A DNA stretch of 64,000 nt from Runella sp. MFBS21 (GCF_029433105.1 NZ_JARNTW010000002.1:413744-477743); one strand, 5' to 3'. Counted from the first letter of the stretch, positions 1-9,084 are shown. Notes: generated by a model from the sequence alone, not told the origin. A program made the numbers and translations.

Positions 1-422
1 CTACCGTCTGCAACCAAAAAAGTGAAATCAGGCGCACTACCAAAGCGAGTTGCTTTTGGAAGTTCATGTTTTGAATAGAGATGACCTGCCCATGCATTGC
101 TAAAAACGGCTTTGTCGTCCAGAAAAACAAACTGCTTCTCATGTGCCGCCATGTCGGTTATTTTTTTGTCCAACATCGGTAAATAAGAGCGGTCGGAGCG
201 AAGCGTGCCAGGGTACTGAAATTGCCCATCGTGAGGCTGTAATATTCCTACTGATGAACTGATACGGGTCTTGCCGTTTTTGTCTGTGAATACCTTATGT
301 AGCTGTGTCGAGGTGTCAGGTAGATAGTATTTTACACTAAAATCTTGAAGATAAGGCGAGTCTTGGTAAGCGGTGGATTGAGCCCAAATGTTGCTTGTGA
401 CTCCTAAGATTACGATAGACAT
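1..422 (-). CDS. Partial secreted protein, paralogue of the next gene upstream
   Basis: This is the 5' part of a gene whose 3' end lies outside the window; about 140 codons are visible. Function is unknown. It aligns along its length with the N-terminus of the protein at 885-3095: YLQDFSVKYY against YVQDYSVKYY, then YPGTL, DKKI and DDKAVFSNAWAG against DDKSVLSDAWAG. This is a tandem duplication. From the ATG at 422 the protein begins with a short hydrophobic stretch ending WAQS, which resembles a signal peptide but has no positive n-region. The frame stays open upstream through the whole 78-bp repeat array to an ATG at 806, which would add 128 residues of 26-residue repeats. An in-repeat ATG giving an n-region with lysines is a third option. 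I prefer a start in or just after the last repeat, because the array looks non-coding and a terminator sits just above it. Confidence 0.7.
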   Translation of the reverse strand, partial: MSIVILGVTSNIWAQSTAYQDSPYLQDFSVKYYLPDTSTQLHKVFTDKNGKTRISSSVGILQPHDGQFQYPGTLRSDRSYLPMLDKKITDMAAHEKQFVFLDDKAVFSNAWAGHLYSKHELPKATRFGSAPDFTFLVADG

Positions 423-807
423 TCCAAGTTTAGTTTTCGTGGTTTGGGAAACTTGGAATGTCTTGAAGGGCATCAAAAATGTTTGTAGAGGCATAGACAT
501 TCCAAGTTTAGTTTTCGTGGTTTGGGAAACTTGGAATGTCTTGAAGGGCATCAAAAATGTATGTAGAGAAATAGACATTCCAAGTTTAGTTTTCGTCAAT
601 TGCGAAACTTGGAATGTCTTAAAGTGCTTCAAAAATGTATGTAGAGAAATAGACATTCCAAGTTTAGTTTTCGTCAATTGCGAAACTTGGAATGTCTTGG
701 CATGCATCAAAAATGTTTGTAGAGGCATAGACATTCCAAGTTTAGTTTGTGTCGATTGCGAAACTTGGAATGTCTTGAAGTGTCTCAAAAATGTATGTAG
801 AAACATA
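418..807. repeat. Five tandem 78-bp repeats, each with a 14-bp hairpin
   Basis: Five units start at 418, 496, 574, 652 and 730. Each has a perfect inverted repeat, GACATTCCAAGTTT and AAACTTGGAATGTC, around a 17-nt loop, followed by a 33-nt linker. The arms are identical in all five units. Loops and linkers differ: units 1-2 have a GTGGTTTGGG-type loop, units 3-5 an ATTGCG-type loop. Because 78 is a multiple of three, both strands have an open frame through the array. It lies between the terminator of the 885-3095 gene and the start of the downstream paralogue, so it occupies that gene's leader or promoter region. There is no spacer diversity of the CRISPR kind. Confidence 0.95.
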
Positions 808-827
808 AGGTGAGTTGTTTTGGAACC

Positions 828-868
828 TAAAAAACAAATTTGGCAAGGTCTTGAAGGAGCCTTGCCAA
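828..868 (-). terminator. Rho-independent terminator of the 885-3095 gene
   Basis: The stem TTGGCAAGG (840-848) pairs with CCTTGCCAA (860-868). On the minus strand it is followed by a T-rich tract opposite the A-rich stretch at about 828-838. It lies just after the stop codon at 885 and separates this gene from the downstream paralogue. Confidence 0.7.
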
Positions 869-884
869 GATGTTTAAAGCACAA

Positions 885-3095
885 TTATTTTTTTACAGCA
901 GTTTTTGAAGTAGCAGGGCTAATGACACCCAAATATCGCCCTGCCCAATAAGGCAAAAGCCAAATATCACCGGCGCTCATCTCCGAACTTCCGCGCCCAT
1001 TGCGGTCGAGTATAAAACGGCTATTGTTGTGGCGAATGATGCCCAACTCATCAGGAGGAAGCACTTCTTTGGTGGTTTGTTCGATAAAATTAGGGGGTAA
1101 TAGTTCGATGTCTTTACGGTGACTGTTTTTTACCGTCCAGTCAATCATATCAAGGGGATATTCTTGTAGATACCAAACCGATTCTTCCAAATCAAAATCT
1201 TGAATACCCGTAATTGCCGTTAAGATATTCCACAATCCATCTTTTTCGGGACGTTCAAACTGCCAATGATCCACGATTGCCTTTTTGAAATTGGTCTTGA
1301 GCGTATCATTGAATGCATATCTGTACAAGCCCCAGTAGCCCATGTAGTACATTTCGTCGTCAGAGTGATTCCAATCACCCGAAAGTTTTTTGCTCCAATC
1401 GTCGGCATTGTCGGGAGCTTGTCCGATAATTTTCATGGGACGCATGAGGTTTTCGTAATACCCATGCTTCGTCATAAGTTCAAAAGCCTTGACTTTGTAT
1501 TTTTCTTTTTTTGTAAAGTGATAAGCCGTTTGAAGCATAGCCACGATATTGGAAGAATTGAGCTTACGGTCACCTACATTGATAGGGAAACCGTTGACAT
1601 AAGCAGGGTTCCATTTACCCCAAAGCGTAGGCTTGCCGTCCCAATCTATGAGGTACATATCATTTTTGATGACATGACTCATAAGGGTATCAATAAGCGA
1701 AATAGAGCGCGATTTGAGGTCTTTGTCGTCGATAAGCTCGGCCATTGCCCCAAACGCAAAGATGTGTCCAATCACTTCATCGCTACTTGTGGTAGATTTC
1801 CAATCCCATTCGGGGTCGTCGGTGCGGCGCCAGGGTTGGTCGTCGTATTTATAACCACGTCTTTCAAAAGAACGAGAAGGAAAACCAGGTACACCATTGA
1901 TGGTATAGAGGCGCTCCATTGCATCGAGCGATTCGCGGCAGTTTTGGAGGGCTTGTGGGTCTTTGGTAGCAGCATATCTGAAGATTTGGCCACCGAGGTA
2001 CATCGATGTCCAGAGGCCGTCGTTGTCCGAATCTTGTAGCCTTCCGGTCGAGAGATTGCCGTTTTTCATGTGGCCCAGCGTACCGTTGAAGCCATTGCGA
2101 ATATGGCGCGTGCGAACTTGTTTTTCGTAAAAACGAGCTTTTTCTTCTAAGGTCATGGGCGTGAAAATAATTTTTCCGACGCCCTTATCGGTCAAAATCA
2201 CCACAGAACCTTCATCGCCCGCCGCGATATGAACAACCTTGTTAGAAGGAATCCAGCGCTCAGAAGCATAATAACTAAATTTGCCGTCAGGCTTTTTAAT
2301 AAAAGCACCCTCGGTAGAGCCAAACCACAGTTGGTTGCCGATTGCGGTGATGCAAGTAAGCTCAGTCCCAGGCAGTTTTTGTTGGATAGGCGTGAGGGTT
2401 TTGCCCGTTTTATCCAATTCTAAATACCCATTTTTTGTGCCGACAACGATTTTACTCGCCAATACTTCAAAACAAGTAAGGTCGGTGCCGGTGTAGATTT
2501 TTTGCGCTTTTTTGTCTTTTTCTGAAAAACGATAAACGCCTGTAGGAGTCAATATCAAGAAATTGCCCGTAGCGCTATCATACTTCAAATCAAGGACTTC
2601 AGAGAGGCTTTCTTTAGTGGAGGGGGCGTCTTTGGTGAGGTATTCGATTTGCTTTCCGTCCGAAATCAAAAAGCCAAAGTCTTTACCACCCGCTAAGAGA
2701 TAAGCATTAGGTAGCGAATGCTTGAGGAATAGTTTACCCGCCCAAGCGTCGCTCAATACGGATTTGTCGTCTATCATCACAAATTGCTGTTGGTATAAAG
2801 CAAGATTTGCGATTTTTTTGTCAGCAATCGGGCGATATGAGCCGTCTTTTTCAAGGGTGCCTGGATACAGTAATTGACCCGCATAAGGTTGGTACAAACC
2901 TGCCTGAGCAGATACTTTTGTGACACCATTGAGATCGGTATAAACTTTGCGAGGCGTAGCGTTTTCGTGAAAATAATACTTGACACTGTAATCTTGTACG
3001 TATGGCACGTCTTTATGCACAGGAAGCTTGGGCTTTTGAGCAAACAAAGCCCCGCCACACAACCACGCGCTAAAGAACAAAAAAGTGGTTTTCAT
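885..3095 (-). CDS. Secreted propeller plus helical-toroid protein, function unknown
   Basis: A 736-residue exported protein. Residues 1-19 form a signal peptide ending ALFAQ. Residues of about 25-320 contain short repeated strand units (ITAIGNQLWFGSTEGAF, VLASKIVVGTKNGYLEL) like those of two-component-regulator or YVTN propellers. From about residue 330 to the end the protein is helical with many aromatic residues (LQDSDNDGLWTSMYLGG, HSDDEMYYMGYWGLYRYA), resembling the alpha/alpha toroid of six-hairpin glycosidases. A role in binding or cleaving glycans in the periplasm or at the surface is inference from this architecture and from the sialidase, deacetylase and GH92 neighbours. I do not recognise a named family. 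The downstream neighbour is a paralogue. Confidence 0.85.
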   Translation of the reverse strand: MKTTFLFFSAWLCGGALFAQKPKLPVHKDVPYVQDYSVKYYFHENATPRKVYTDLNGVTKVSAQAGLYQPYAGQLLYPGTLEKDGSYRPIADKKIANLALYQQQFVMIDDKSVLSDAWAGKLFLKHSLPNAYLLAGGKDFGFLISDGKQIEYLTKDAPSTKESLSEVLDLKYDSATGNFLILTPTGVYRFSEKDKKAQKIYTGTDLTCFEVLASKIVVGTKNGYLELDKTGKTLTPIQQKLPGTELTCITAIGNQLWFGSTEGAFIKKPDGKFSYYASERWIPSNKVVHIAAGDEGSVVILTDKGVGKIIFTPMTLEEKARFYEKQVRTRHIRNGFNGTLGHMKNGNLSTGRLQDSDNDGLWTSMYLGGQIFRYAATKDPQALQNCRESLDAMERLYTINGVPGFPSRSFERRGYKYDDQPWRRTDDPEWDWKSTTSSDEVIGHIFAFGAMAELIDDKDLKSRSISLIDTLMSHVIKNDMYLIDWDGKPTLWGKWNPAYVNGFPINVGDRKLNSSNIVAMLQTAYHFTKKEKYKVKAFELMTKHGYYENLMRPMKIIGQAPDNADDWSKKLSGDWNHSDDEMYYMGYWGLYRYAFNDTLKTNFKKAIVDHWQFERPEKDGLWNILTAITGIQDFDLEESVWYLQEYPLDMIDWTVKNSHRKDIELLPPNFIEQTTKEVLPPDELGIIRHNNSRFILDRNGRGSSEMSAGDIWLLPYWAGRYLGVISPATSKTAVKK

Positions 3096-3415
3096 AAAAT
3101 GGGAATATTGGTGTTGGTTAGTAATAAATGAAATCTAAACATTCATAGTACGCTGCATCTCATTGCGTAGGCTATTTTGGAAGAAAGAAAAAAACAAAGA
3201 AGATAAACCAAACCCTAGAACCTTATAGTCACAAGTAAGGATAAAATGGAAGATAATGCCTTTAAATAAATGTGCAAATTGGTACACTTTTAAACAAATC
3301 GCCGTTATCGCTGACATATGAGCAATGGCTTGACTCAAACGGTCATTTGGGTCGGAATGGGGCTGTGTCTCCGATGCAAATCATGTAAACTAAACAATTT
3401 AAAAAACAAATTTTG
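3096..3415. other. Divergent intergenic region with a degenerate palindromic element
   Basis: No convincing gene. The region separates two divergent starts, so it should hold two promoters, but neither has a clean TTTG-N19-TAnnTTTG match. Positions 3320-3380 are a degraded copy of the dispersed element seen at 60,966-61,025. Shared parts are CTTGAC-CAAAC, the inverted repeat around ATTTGGGTC, and GTCTCCGA-GCA. Confidence 0.6.
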
Positions 3416-4261
3416 ATGAATATGTATCCAACAAAGGGTCTCAAAAAATGGCTGTTATGTGTAGTATTGATAGGTATTTTAAGTTCATTTTCTACCGAAA
3501 AAACCACGTGGGTGGCACTTGGAGATTCTATCACGTATCTTAATGACCACCAAAATGAGACGGGCAATCGGGTCACCAAAGGATATATGACGATGGTAAC
3601 CGAACAATTGCCTCATATCCAATACATCAACCAAGGGCACAATGGCTGGACAGCGGCGCGGATTGCTGAGAAAATAGAAAGTTTAAACTTGGTCAAAGCC
3701 GATGTATATTCTGTTTTTTTAGGTACAAACGATTGGTGGGGTGGTCGTCCTTTAGGGACTTTATCCGACTATGAAAACAATACTGGATTTGGTACTTTAT
3801 ATGGCTCTTTTAGAGTGATTATCAATAAATTGCGTAGCCTAAATCCTGATGCAAAAATCATTTTGATTACGCCTATGCAGCGAGTTGATTTTGTGTATAT
3901 CGCCAACTTTAAAAACAATGCTTACGGCTCCTACAAAGAGAAGAAAGGGCAGATGTTGGAGCAGTTTGCGGATGCGATCAAGGAAATTGGAAAGCACGAA
4001 CGGTTGCCTGTGGTGGACTTATATCACGACAAAAAATTGGGGTTGAAAAAACTGGTAAAATTCAAAAGGCTCAAAGACCCGCAAACAGGGCAATATAAAA
4101 ACTACGCTTATCCTGATTTTATCGAAGTGCCTTTCAATCCTGACACTGACGAATATCCTTATCCTGTAGAATCAATCGCCATGACTTACGACGGACTGCA
4201 CCCTTCTGACGCAGGCTATGAGGTGATTTCCAGAAAATTGGTGAAGCTTATGAAGAAGTAA
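3416..4261 (+). CDS. Secreted SGNH/GDSL-type esterase
   Basis: A 281-residue hydrolase of the SGNH superfamily, probably an esterase or deacetylase acting on acylated sugars outside the cytoplasm. An N-terminal hydrophobic segment (about residues 12-25) looks like a signal anchor or signal peptide. Block I is VALGDS with the nucleophile near Ser38. The block III equivalent is LGTND (near residue 104). Block V is DGLHPSDAGY near the C-terminus and carries the Asp-His pair. The open frame also has a TTG three bases upstream; the ATG at 3416 is preferred. It faces the sialidase-like gene convergently across a strong terminator. The substrate is not readable from sequence. Confidence 0.88.
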   Translation: MNMYPTKGLKKWLLCVVLIGILSSFSTEKTTWVALGDSITYLNDHQNETGNRVTKGYMTMVTEQLPHIQYINQGHNGWTAARIAEKIESLNLVKADVYSVFLGTNDWWGGRPLGTLSDYENNTGFGTLYGSFRVIINKLRSLNPDAKIILITPMQRVDFVYIANFKNNAYGSYKEKKGQMLEQFADAIKEIGKHERLPVVDLYHDKKLGLKKLVKFKRLKDPQTGQYKNYAYPDFIEVPFNPDTDEYPYPVESIAMTYDGLHPSDAGYEVISRKLVKLMKK

Positions 4262-4269
4262 TTTTATAT

Positions 4270-4306
4270 TAACCACTAAGACACTAAGGATGTGTCTTAG
4301 TGGTTA
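4270..4306. terminator. Bidirectional terminator between convergent genes
   Basis: A perfect 15-bp stem, TAACCACTAAGACAC (4270-4284) with GTGTCTTAGTGGTTA (4292-4306), around a 7-nt loop. It lies between two converging stop codons. Confidence 0.8.
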
Positions 4307-4312
4307 ATTAGG

Positions 4313-5494
4313 TTATTTCATTTTTTGAGGATCCACAACCACGTATTTGATTGATTTCGCTTTGTTGTCGGCGTGGTGAGAGTAAGTGATGTGCAAAAGC
4401 CCATCGGAGGTCTGAATCAAACAAGGATAGGAGTAGCCACTTTTGTCGCGGGGGTGGTCTTCGAGGCGGGTTTTCCATTTCCAAGTTTTACCTTCATCGT
4501 CCGAAAGATATAAGCTTACGCGATAACGCCCGTCGTCGATGTCGTTTCCTAAAAATGCCCAACGTCCATCTTTCAAATTCAATAGTTCTACGCTTGCCGT
4601 GTTAGGAATCTCTGTTTTGGTAGAAGCCGCCCAGCTTTCTCCTTTGTCTGACGATTCGCTTATGTGTACACGCGTAGGTTCGTCGCCACTATCACGGAGG
4701 TAAGCTACGAGGTTACCATTTTTGCGTTGGGCCAGCGCGGGTTGAATCGGCCCACGGCCTACGAGTGGGAGACTAGGCCGCCAAGTAGCCCCAAAATCTT
4801 CTGAAATCGCCATCATTGAAAAATTGTAGCCATCCGAATAAAGGGGCAATACAATGCGGCCATTATCCATTTGCAAAGGCTTGATGCGGGTCATCCAGCC
4901 GATGCTTCGCTTAGGGACGTCTTTGGCTGCTTCGATTATCATATCGTCGTATTTGGGTGCATAGCCGGCCCATCCAGCGGTGTTTTCTGGTAGTTTTTTA
5001 AACTTCTCAGCTACTTCTTTGGCAAAACGCTCATCAGGTTTGAGCAAAATATTGTCTTGCCATTCCCAGACGGGTGCTCCGCTTTTGGTATAATTGGTAG
5101 AAGTTTTGAAGCGCAAAATAGATTGCTCCCATTGATTAGCCTGAACCGCAATCCACACCAAAAAAAGTTTGCCTTGTTGATTTAGAAACAACACAGGATT
5201 ACAATCAGGCAGGTGAGGAGTATCGGCCATTTCAAAAGGCTCACTCCATTGAGTTTCGCCTTTTTTGAGTCGGGCTCCCATGATTTTGACATCGTCGGCG
5301 GTGCGCTCGCCACTACCATAAAACCACGCAGCCAGAAAATCGCCATTGGGCAGGCTTACCAAGCTACTGCCATGCACGTGTTTTTCTTGAGGCGTAAAAA
5401 TGAGATTATGACGAACAATAGGGGAGGTTTGAGCCACCATTGACGGCACAACAAAAAAACTCAAAAGGAATAATAATAAGGTTATTTTTTTCAT
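4313..5494 (-). CDS. Secreted sialidase-like BNR-repeat protein
   Basis: A 393-residue exported protein with a signal peptide ending SMVAQ at residue 21. It shows the BNR/sialidase propeller pattern. Three Asp-box motifs are visible: SEDFGATW, SSDKGESW and SDDEGKTW. The N-terminal strand region (HGSSLVSLPNGDFLAAWFYGSGERTAD) and the PVLF segment match the BNR_2 type of exo-sialidase-like enzymes common in Bacteroidota. True sialidase activity is not certain, because this family also contains rhamnosidases and other glycosidases and I cannot place all catalytic arginines. It precedes no obvious operon partner on its 3' side and lies 72 bp downstream of the deacetylase gene. Confidence 0.85.
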   Translation of the reverse strand: MKKITLLLFLLSFFVVPSMVAQTSPIVRHNLIFTPQEKHVHGSSLVSLPNGDFLAAWFYGSGERTADDVKIMGARLKKGETQWSEPFEMADTPHLPDCNPVLFLNQQGKLFLVWIAVQANQWEQSILRFKTSTNYTKSGAPVWEWQDNILLKPDERFAKEVAEKFKKLPENTAGWAGYAPKYDDMIIEAAKDVPKRSIGWMTRIKPLQMDNGRIVLPLYSDGYNFSMMAISEDFGATWRPSLPLVGRGPIQPALAQRKNGNLVAYLRDSGDEPTRVHISESSDKGESWAASTKTEIPNTASVELLNLKDGRWAFLGNDIDDGRYRVSLYLSDDEGKTWKWKTRLEDHPRDKSGYSYPCLIQTSDGLLHITYSHHADNKAKSIKYVVVDPQKMK

Positions 5495-5516
5495 GTAATC
5501 ATTGTTAAATCATGAA

Positions 5517-5547
5517 ACCCTAACAAAGTTCAAAACCTTGTTAGGGT
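5517..5547 (-). terminator. Putative terminator after the deacetylase gene
   Basis: A 10-bp stem, ACCCTAACAA (5517-5526) with TTGTTAGGGT (5538-5547), lies 20 bp after the stop at 5567. The following minus-strand sequence has only a short T stretch, so termination may be weak and allow readthrough into the sialidase-like gene. Confidence 0.5.
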
Positions 5548-5566
5548 AATTGGGCATTTGCAATTT

Positions 5567-6628
5567 CTACTTCACTTTCTTGCGGCGTTCCATTACTTCG
5601 CGCCAAGTTGTGAGGATGATTCCTTTGGATTGAATGTGAGCTTTCAGTTCTGGACTCATCATCGAAAGCATATCGGCGTAGCGTGAGCCACCAGAAGAAC
5701 TGATGTGCTTGAAAGCATCCGTAATGTCGCTACTATGAATGATAAACATTGCCAAGCCTGGCTGCATAGCATCTAGCGTTTCGATGAATTTTTGTGCTTT
5801 GTATTTGCCCCATTCGTCTGGAGTAGGATTAGAGGTTTCGGGTTTCCAATCACCGCTAATGGTGTGCAAATCATCTAATACGGGCAAGCCCAAACTCCAG
5901 ATTTTGCGACCTACAGGACCCGTCATTTTGAGTAGTTCAGGGTCGGGGAGTTGCATACCTTCTTTCCATTTTCCTTCGGCTTTGAGCTTCTTAATAACAG
6001 GGTGAAGCTGACATTCGCGAAGGAGCTTATTGTTGCCGCCCGGAAACATCACCGGAATCCCGTACTCAGCCCCTACTTTGATATATCTTTCCAAAAAAGG
6101 TTGATGTGCAAAGAGTGTCCCCATGTGAGAATCGAGGTGAGTAGGTTTGAGCCCCATGCGAAGGGCACGCTCAACTTGTGCTCTGATTTCTTTTTCAACA
6201 TCGTCGGCGGTACCATTCTTGACAACTTGGGCTACTTCGTGCCACATGTTGCCTTCTTTGTCGACCAAACTAGGTACATTCTGAAAGCCCGCCAGGGGTG
6301 TCCAGCGATAATCGCGCCATTCTGAGGTAAGCGTAAGGTGTACTCCTGCATCTAAATTAGGATTGCTCTTCAGAATATAATTCACAAAACTCGCCGACCA
6401 AGGACAAGGAAACATAATGCTACACGAAGTGGCTACGCCTTGTTCTACTGACTTGATAGTCCCTTGATTGGAAGAGTACGACATACCGGGGTCGTCTACG
6501 TGAAATATGACTACTTTCGCGCCTTTGGGCCAGCCGAGTTGTTCGGCATAAGTTTGCTGGGCATGGCTTACTAGTGGTGTGATAGCCATAGATGCAACTA
6601 CCCATGTTTTGAGTGTTTTGTAAAACAT
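5567..6628 (-). CDS. Secreted YdjC/ChbG-type carbohydrate deacetylase
   Basis: A 353-residue protein of the YdjC (ChbG/HpnK) family, metal-dependent enzymes that remove acetyl groups from amino sugars and oligosaccharides. It has a signal peptide ending VSHAQ near residue 23. Metal and catalytic residues are visible in HVDDPG (residues 43-48), GVHLTL, and THLDSHMG. The open frame reaches back to 6697, but those codons lie inside the end of the GH92 gene; the ATG at 6628 is followed directly by the signal peptide and leaves a 17-bp gap to the GH92 stop. The genes are therefore almost certainly co-transcribed, which suggests deacetylation and demannosylation of one host or plant glycan. Confidence 0.88.
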   Translation of the reverse strand: MFYKTLKTWVVASMAITPLVSHAQQTYAEQLGWPKGAKVVIFHVDDPGMSYSSNQGTIKSVEQGVATSCSIMFPCPWSASFVNYILKSNPNLDAGVHLTLTSEWRDYRWTPLAGFQNVPSLVDKEGNMWHEVAQVVKNGTADDVEKEIRAQVERALRMGLKPTHLDSHMGTLFAHQPFLERYIKVGAEYGIPVMFPGGNNKLLRECQLHPVIKKLKAEGKWKEGMQLPDPELLKMTGPVGRKIWSLGLPVLDDLHTISGDWKPETSNPTPDEWGKYKAQKFIETLDAMQPGLAMFIIHSSDITDAFKHISSSGGSRYADMLSMMSPELKAHIQSKGIILTTWREVMERRKKVK

Positions 6629-6645
6629 AGTTGGATGAAGTGTTT

Positions 6646-9030
6646 TTAAAGTTTTGCGCTTTGAGAATAAGGAGCTGCACTTTTTTGAGTCCCCCATGAT
6701 TGATTGGGTTTATCGCCCATTTCAAAAACCAATTCGCCTCCTTTCATGATTTCAGAATGGTCAATCCAAGTGCGGTCAAAAGGCTGACCATTGAGCGTAG
6801 CTGACTGAATGTAGCGATTTTGTGAAGAGGTGTTTTTTGCAATGATTTTAAACGTTTTATTTTCTTTAACCTTAAATTCTACCTCATCAAACAAGGGGCT
6901 TCCAATCGTATATTGGGTACTTCCAGGGGCAACAGGATAAATCCCCATGCTACTTAATATATACCACGACGAGAGTGAACCCATGTCTTCATTGCCACAT
7001 AAGCCAGTGGGACCTGTACGATAAAAACGCTCCATGACCTCCCGCGCCCAATATTGGGTTTTCCAAGGTGCGGCGGCGTAATTGTAGAGGTATGCCACGT
7101 GATGTGAGGGTTGATTGCCGTGTACATATTGACCAATGGTACCCACTACACCTACGTACTTGGGTGGCGTAATGGACGCATCCATGCTAAAAAACGTATC
7201 AAGTTTTTGGGTAAAAGCTTGATTTCCACCGAGGAGTTGGATTAAGCCAGCGGGGTCATGCTGTACCGACCACAGATATTGCCAAGCATTGGACTCCGTA
7301 TAGTGGCGGTTGGGTCGGCGTCCTACCAAGAGTGGGTCAAAGTATCGGTAATAATGATGGATTCCTACCGAATCAATGGCTTGTTGGTTGTTGCCAAGGG
7401 CTTCGAGCCAAGTTCCATTTTCGCGGCGAGGGCGCATAAAAGCCGTAGATGCATCAAACACGTTGCGGTAGTTTTGGGCACGTTTGTAAAAAAGAGCGGC
7501 GTCTTCTTTTTTGCCTAATGCCTCGGCCAACCTAGCGATGCACCAATCATCATAGGCAAGTTCCATGGTATTGGGTACCGACTCGGTGGTGCGGTCGCAA
7601 GGAGCATATCCCAGTCGAATATAATCCGCCAAACCTGCTCTACCCGCCGATGCCGGGATGCTATCGGGGGGAGATTCGAGGGCTTTGCGCCGCATGGCAG
7701 TATAAAGCGCTTCGATGTCCCAATCGCGGTAGCCTTTGAAATAGGCGTCAACAATGACCGGTATAAGGTGGTCGCCTACCATGCTTGGGCGGTAGGTATT
7801 ACGGAAATGTTGGGCGGGAAGCCACCCAAATTCCTTGGCTTTGGCGTCGATAGATTTAATAAAATCATTGACGTGGTTGGGCGCAATGAGCGTCAGTAGA
7901 GGGTGTTGGCTACGGTATGTATCCCAGCACGAAAACGAAGGATAAAAGTCGTAGTTTTGAGCATTATGGATTTTTTTGTCCATACCCATGTATTGGCCGT
8001 CTACGTCCTGACTGATGTATTGAGCAAGCAAGCTGCGGTAAAGAGCAGTATAAAAAATCTGTTTTTGCGCTTCATTCTCGGTTTTAATACTTACTCGCCC
8101 GAGTTCGTCGTTCCATGTTTGGCGGGCTTCATTTTTTACTTTGTCAAAATCCCAATGAGGCACTTCCGCTTGGAGGTTTTTGCGAGCCCCTTCAACGCTC
8201 ACGTGCGAAATCGCCACTTTTACCACCACTTGGTCATCTTTTTGGGTTTGATAACCCACAAAAAAACCAATGTTCAAGCCCTTTTCTTCGTTTTTGTAAG
8301 GCCAATATCCTTCGGCTGATTCGGGCGTTTTGTAGTCGTTGTCCCAAGTGCCGTAGTATTCAAAAGGACGATTGAATTTGGCCACAAAATAAATCGGTGT
8401 ACCGTTGGCATCTTTATATCCTTCCAAAGTCGAATCATTAACCATTTTTACAAAGGATTCGCCGCTTTCGGCATTGCCACCAATTTCGTGGCCAATATCC
8501 ACCAAAATAGTTGATTTACGAGAGGCAGGGAAAGTATAACGATGCACTCCCACGCGTTTAGTAGCACTCAGTTCGGCTTTGATATTGCCATCTTTAAGCA
8601 ATACTGAATAATAACCCGGCGATGCAGTTTCGTCCTTTTTATCATAACGCGAACGATAACCTGACTCAGGGTCTTCTTTGCTTCCCGGTGAAGTTTGGAC
8701 TTTATCGCCTACGGTAGGCATGACCAAGATATCTCCCCCCGTAGTCATACCTACTCCGCTAAAATGAGTATGACTAAATCCGATAATAGAACTATCGGAA
8801 TAAACATACCCCGCCGCATAAGTCCACCCTTTTACATCATGGTCGGGACTGAGCTGTACCATGCCATAGGGAAGGGTCGCACCCGGAAAAGTATGACCAA
8901 AAAAGTCAGTACCATTGAAAGGGTCAACATAATCGACGGGGTCTTTACTACCTTTGTCTGACGAACAGGCTAGAAAAAAAGAGGCACAAATGCCAAAAGT
9001 GAGTAACTGTAGAAATGTATTTTTAAACAT
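6646..9030 (-). CDS. GH92 alpha-mannosidase-like lipoprotein
   Basis: A 794-residue glycoside hydrolase of family GH92, calcium-dependent exo-alpha-mannosidases. The N-terminus has a lipoprotein signal with lipobox FLAC (Cys22). The GH92 opening is clear: YVDPFNGTDFFGHTFPGATLPYGMVQ, with GFSHTHFSGVG and the conserved GNEDMGSLSSWY and PLFDEVEF toward the C-terminus, which is the (alpha/alpha)6 catalytic barrel. Length fits the family. The start is set at the ATG at 9030; the longer frame begins with a TTG. It lies 17 bp upstream of the deacetylase and follows the kinase gene after a terminator. Mannosidase activity is the family norm; linkage specificity is not readable. Confidence 0.95.
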   Translation of the reverse strand: MFKNTFLQLLTFGICASFFLACSSDKGSKDPVDYVDPFNGTDFFGHTFPGATLPYGMVQLSPDHDVKGWTYAAGYVYSDSSIIGFSHTHFSGVGMTTGGDILVMPTVGDKVQTSPGSKEDPESGYRSRYDKKDETASPGYYSVLLKDGNIKAELSATKRVGVHRYTFPASRKSTILVDIGHEIGGNAESGESFVKMVNDSTLEGYKDANGTPIYFVAKFNRPFEYYGTWDNDYKTPESAEGYWPYKNEEKGLNIGFFVGYQTQKDDQVVVKVAISHVSVEGARKNLQAEVPHWDFDKVKNEARQTWNDELGRVSIKTENEAQKQIFYTALYRSLLAQYISQDVDGQYMGMDKKIHNAQNYDFYPSFSCWDTYRSQHPLLTLIAPNHVNDFIKSIDAKAKEFGWLPAQHFRNTYRPSMVGDHLIPVIVDAYFKGYRDWDIEALYTAMRRKALESPPDSIPASAGRAGLADYIRLGYAPCDRTTESVPNTMELAYDDWCIARLAEALGKKEDAALFYKRAQNYRNVFDASTAFMRPRRENGTWLEALGNNQQAIDSVGIHHYYRYFDPLLVGRRPNRHYTESNAWQYLWSVQHDPAGLIQLLGGNQAFTQKLDTFFSMDASITPPKYVGVVGTIGQYVHGNQPSHHVAYLYNYAAAPWKTQYWAREVMERFYRTGPTGLCGNEDMGSLSSWYILSSMGIYPVAPGSTQYTIGSPLFDEVEFKVKENKTFKIIAKNTSSQNRYIQSATLNGQPFDRTWIDHSEIMKGGELVFEMGDKPNQSWGTQKSAAPYSQSAKL

Positions 9031-9084
9031 CGTAGGCAAATAAGAGACTGATTTTTGAAGAGAAGTTTTTGTGAAATCAGGTAT

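Noticed and set aside
418-807. CRISPR array
   Set aside because: Repeats are contiguous, the intervening segments are near-identical rather than unique, and no cas gene is present.
388-813. Plus-strand reading frame through the 78-bp repeats
   Set aside because: It is only repeated units in a frame left open by the 78-bp period. The same array is also open on the minus strand, and no coding features are visible.
3135-3338. Short minus-strand frame in the divergent promoter region
   Set aside because: No recognisable motif or signal; the stretch is AT-rich, overlaps the expected promoters and runs into the palindromic element.
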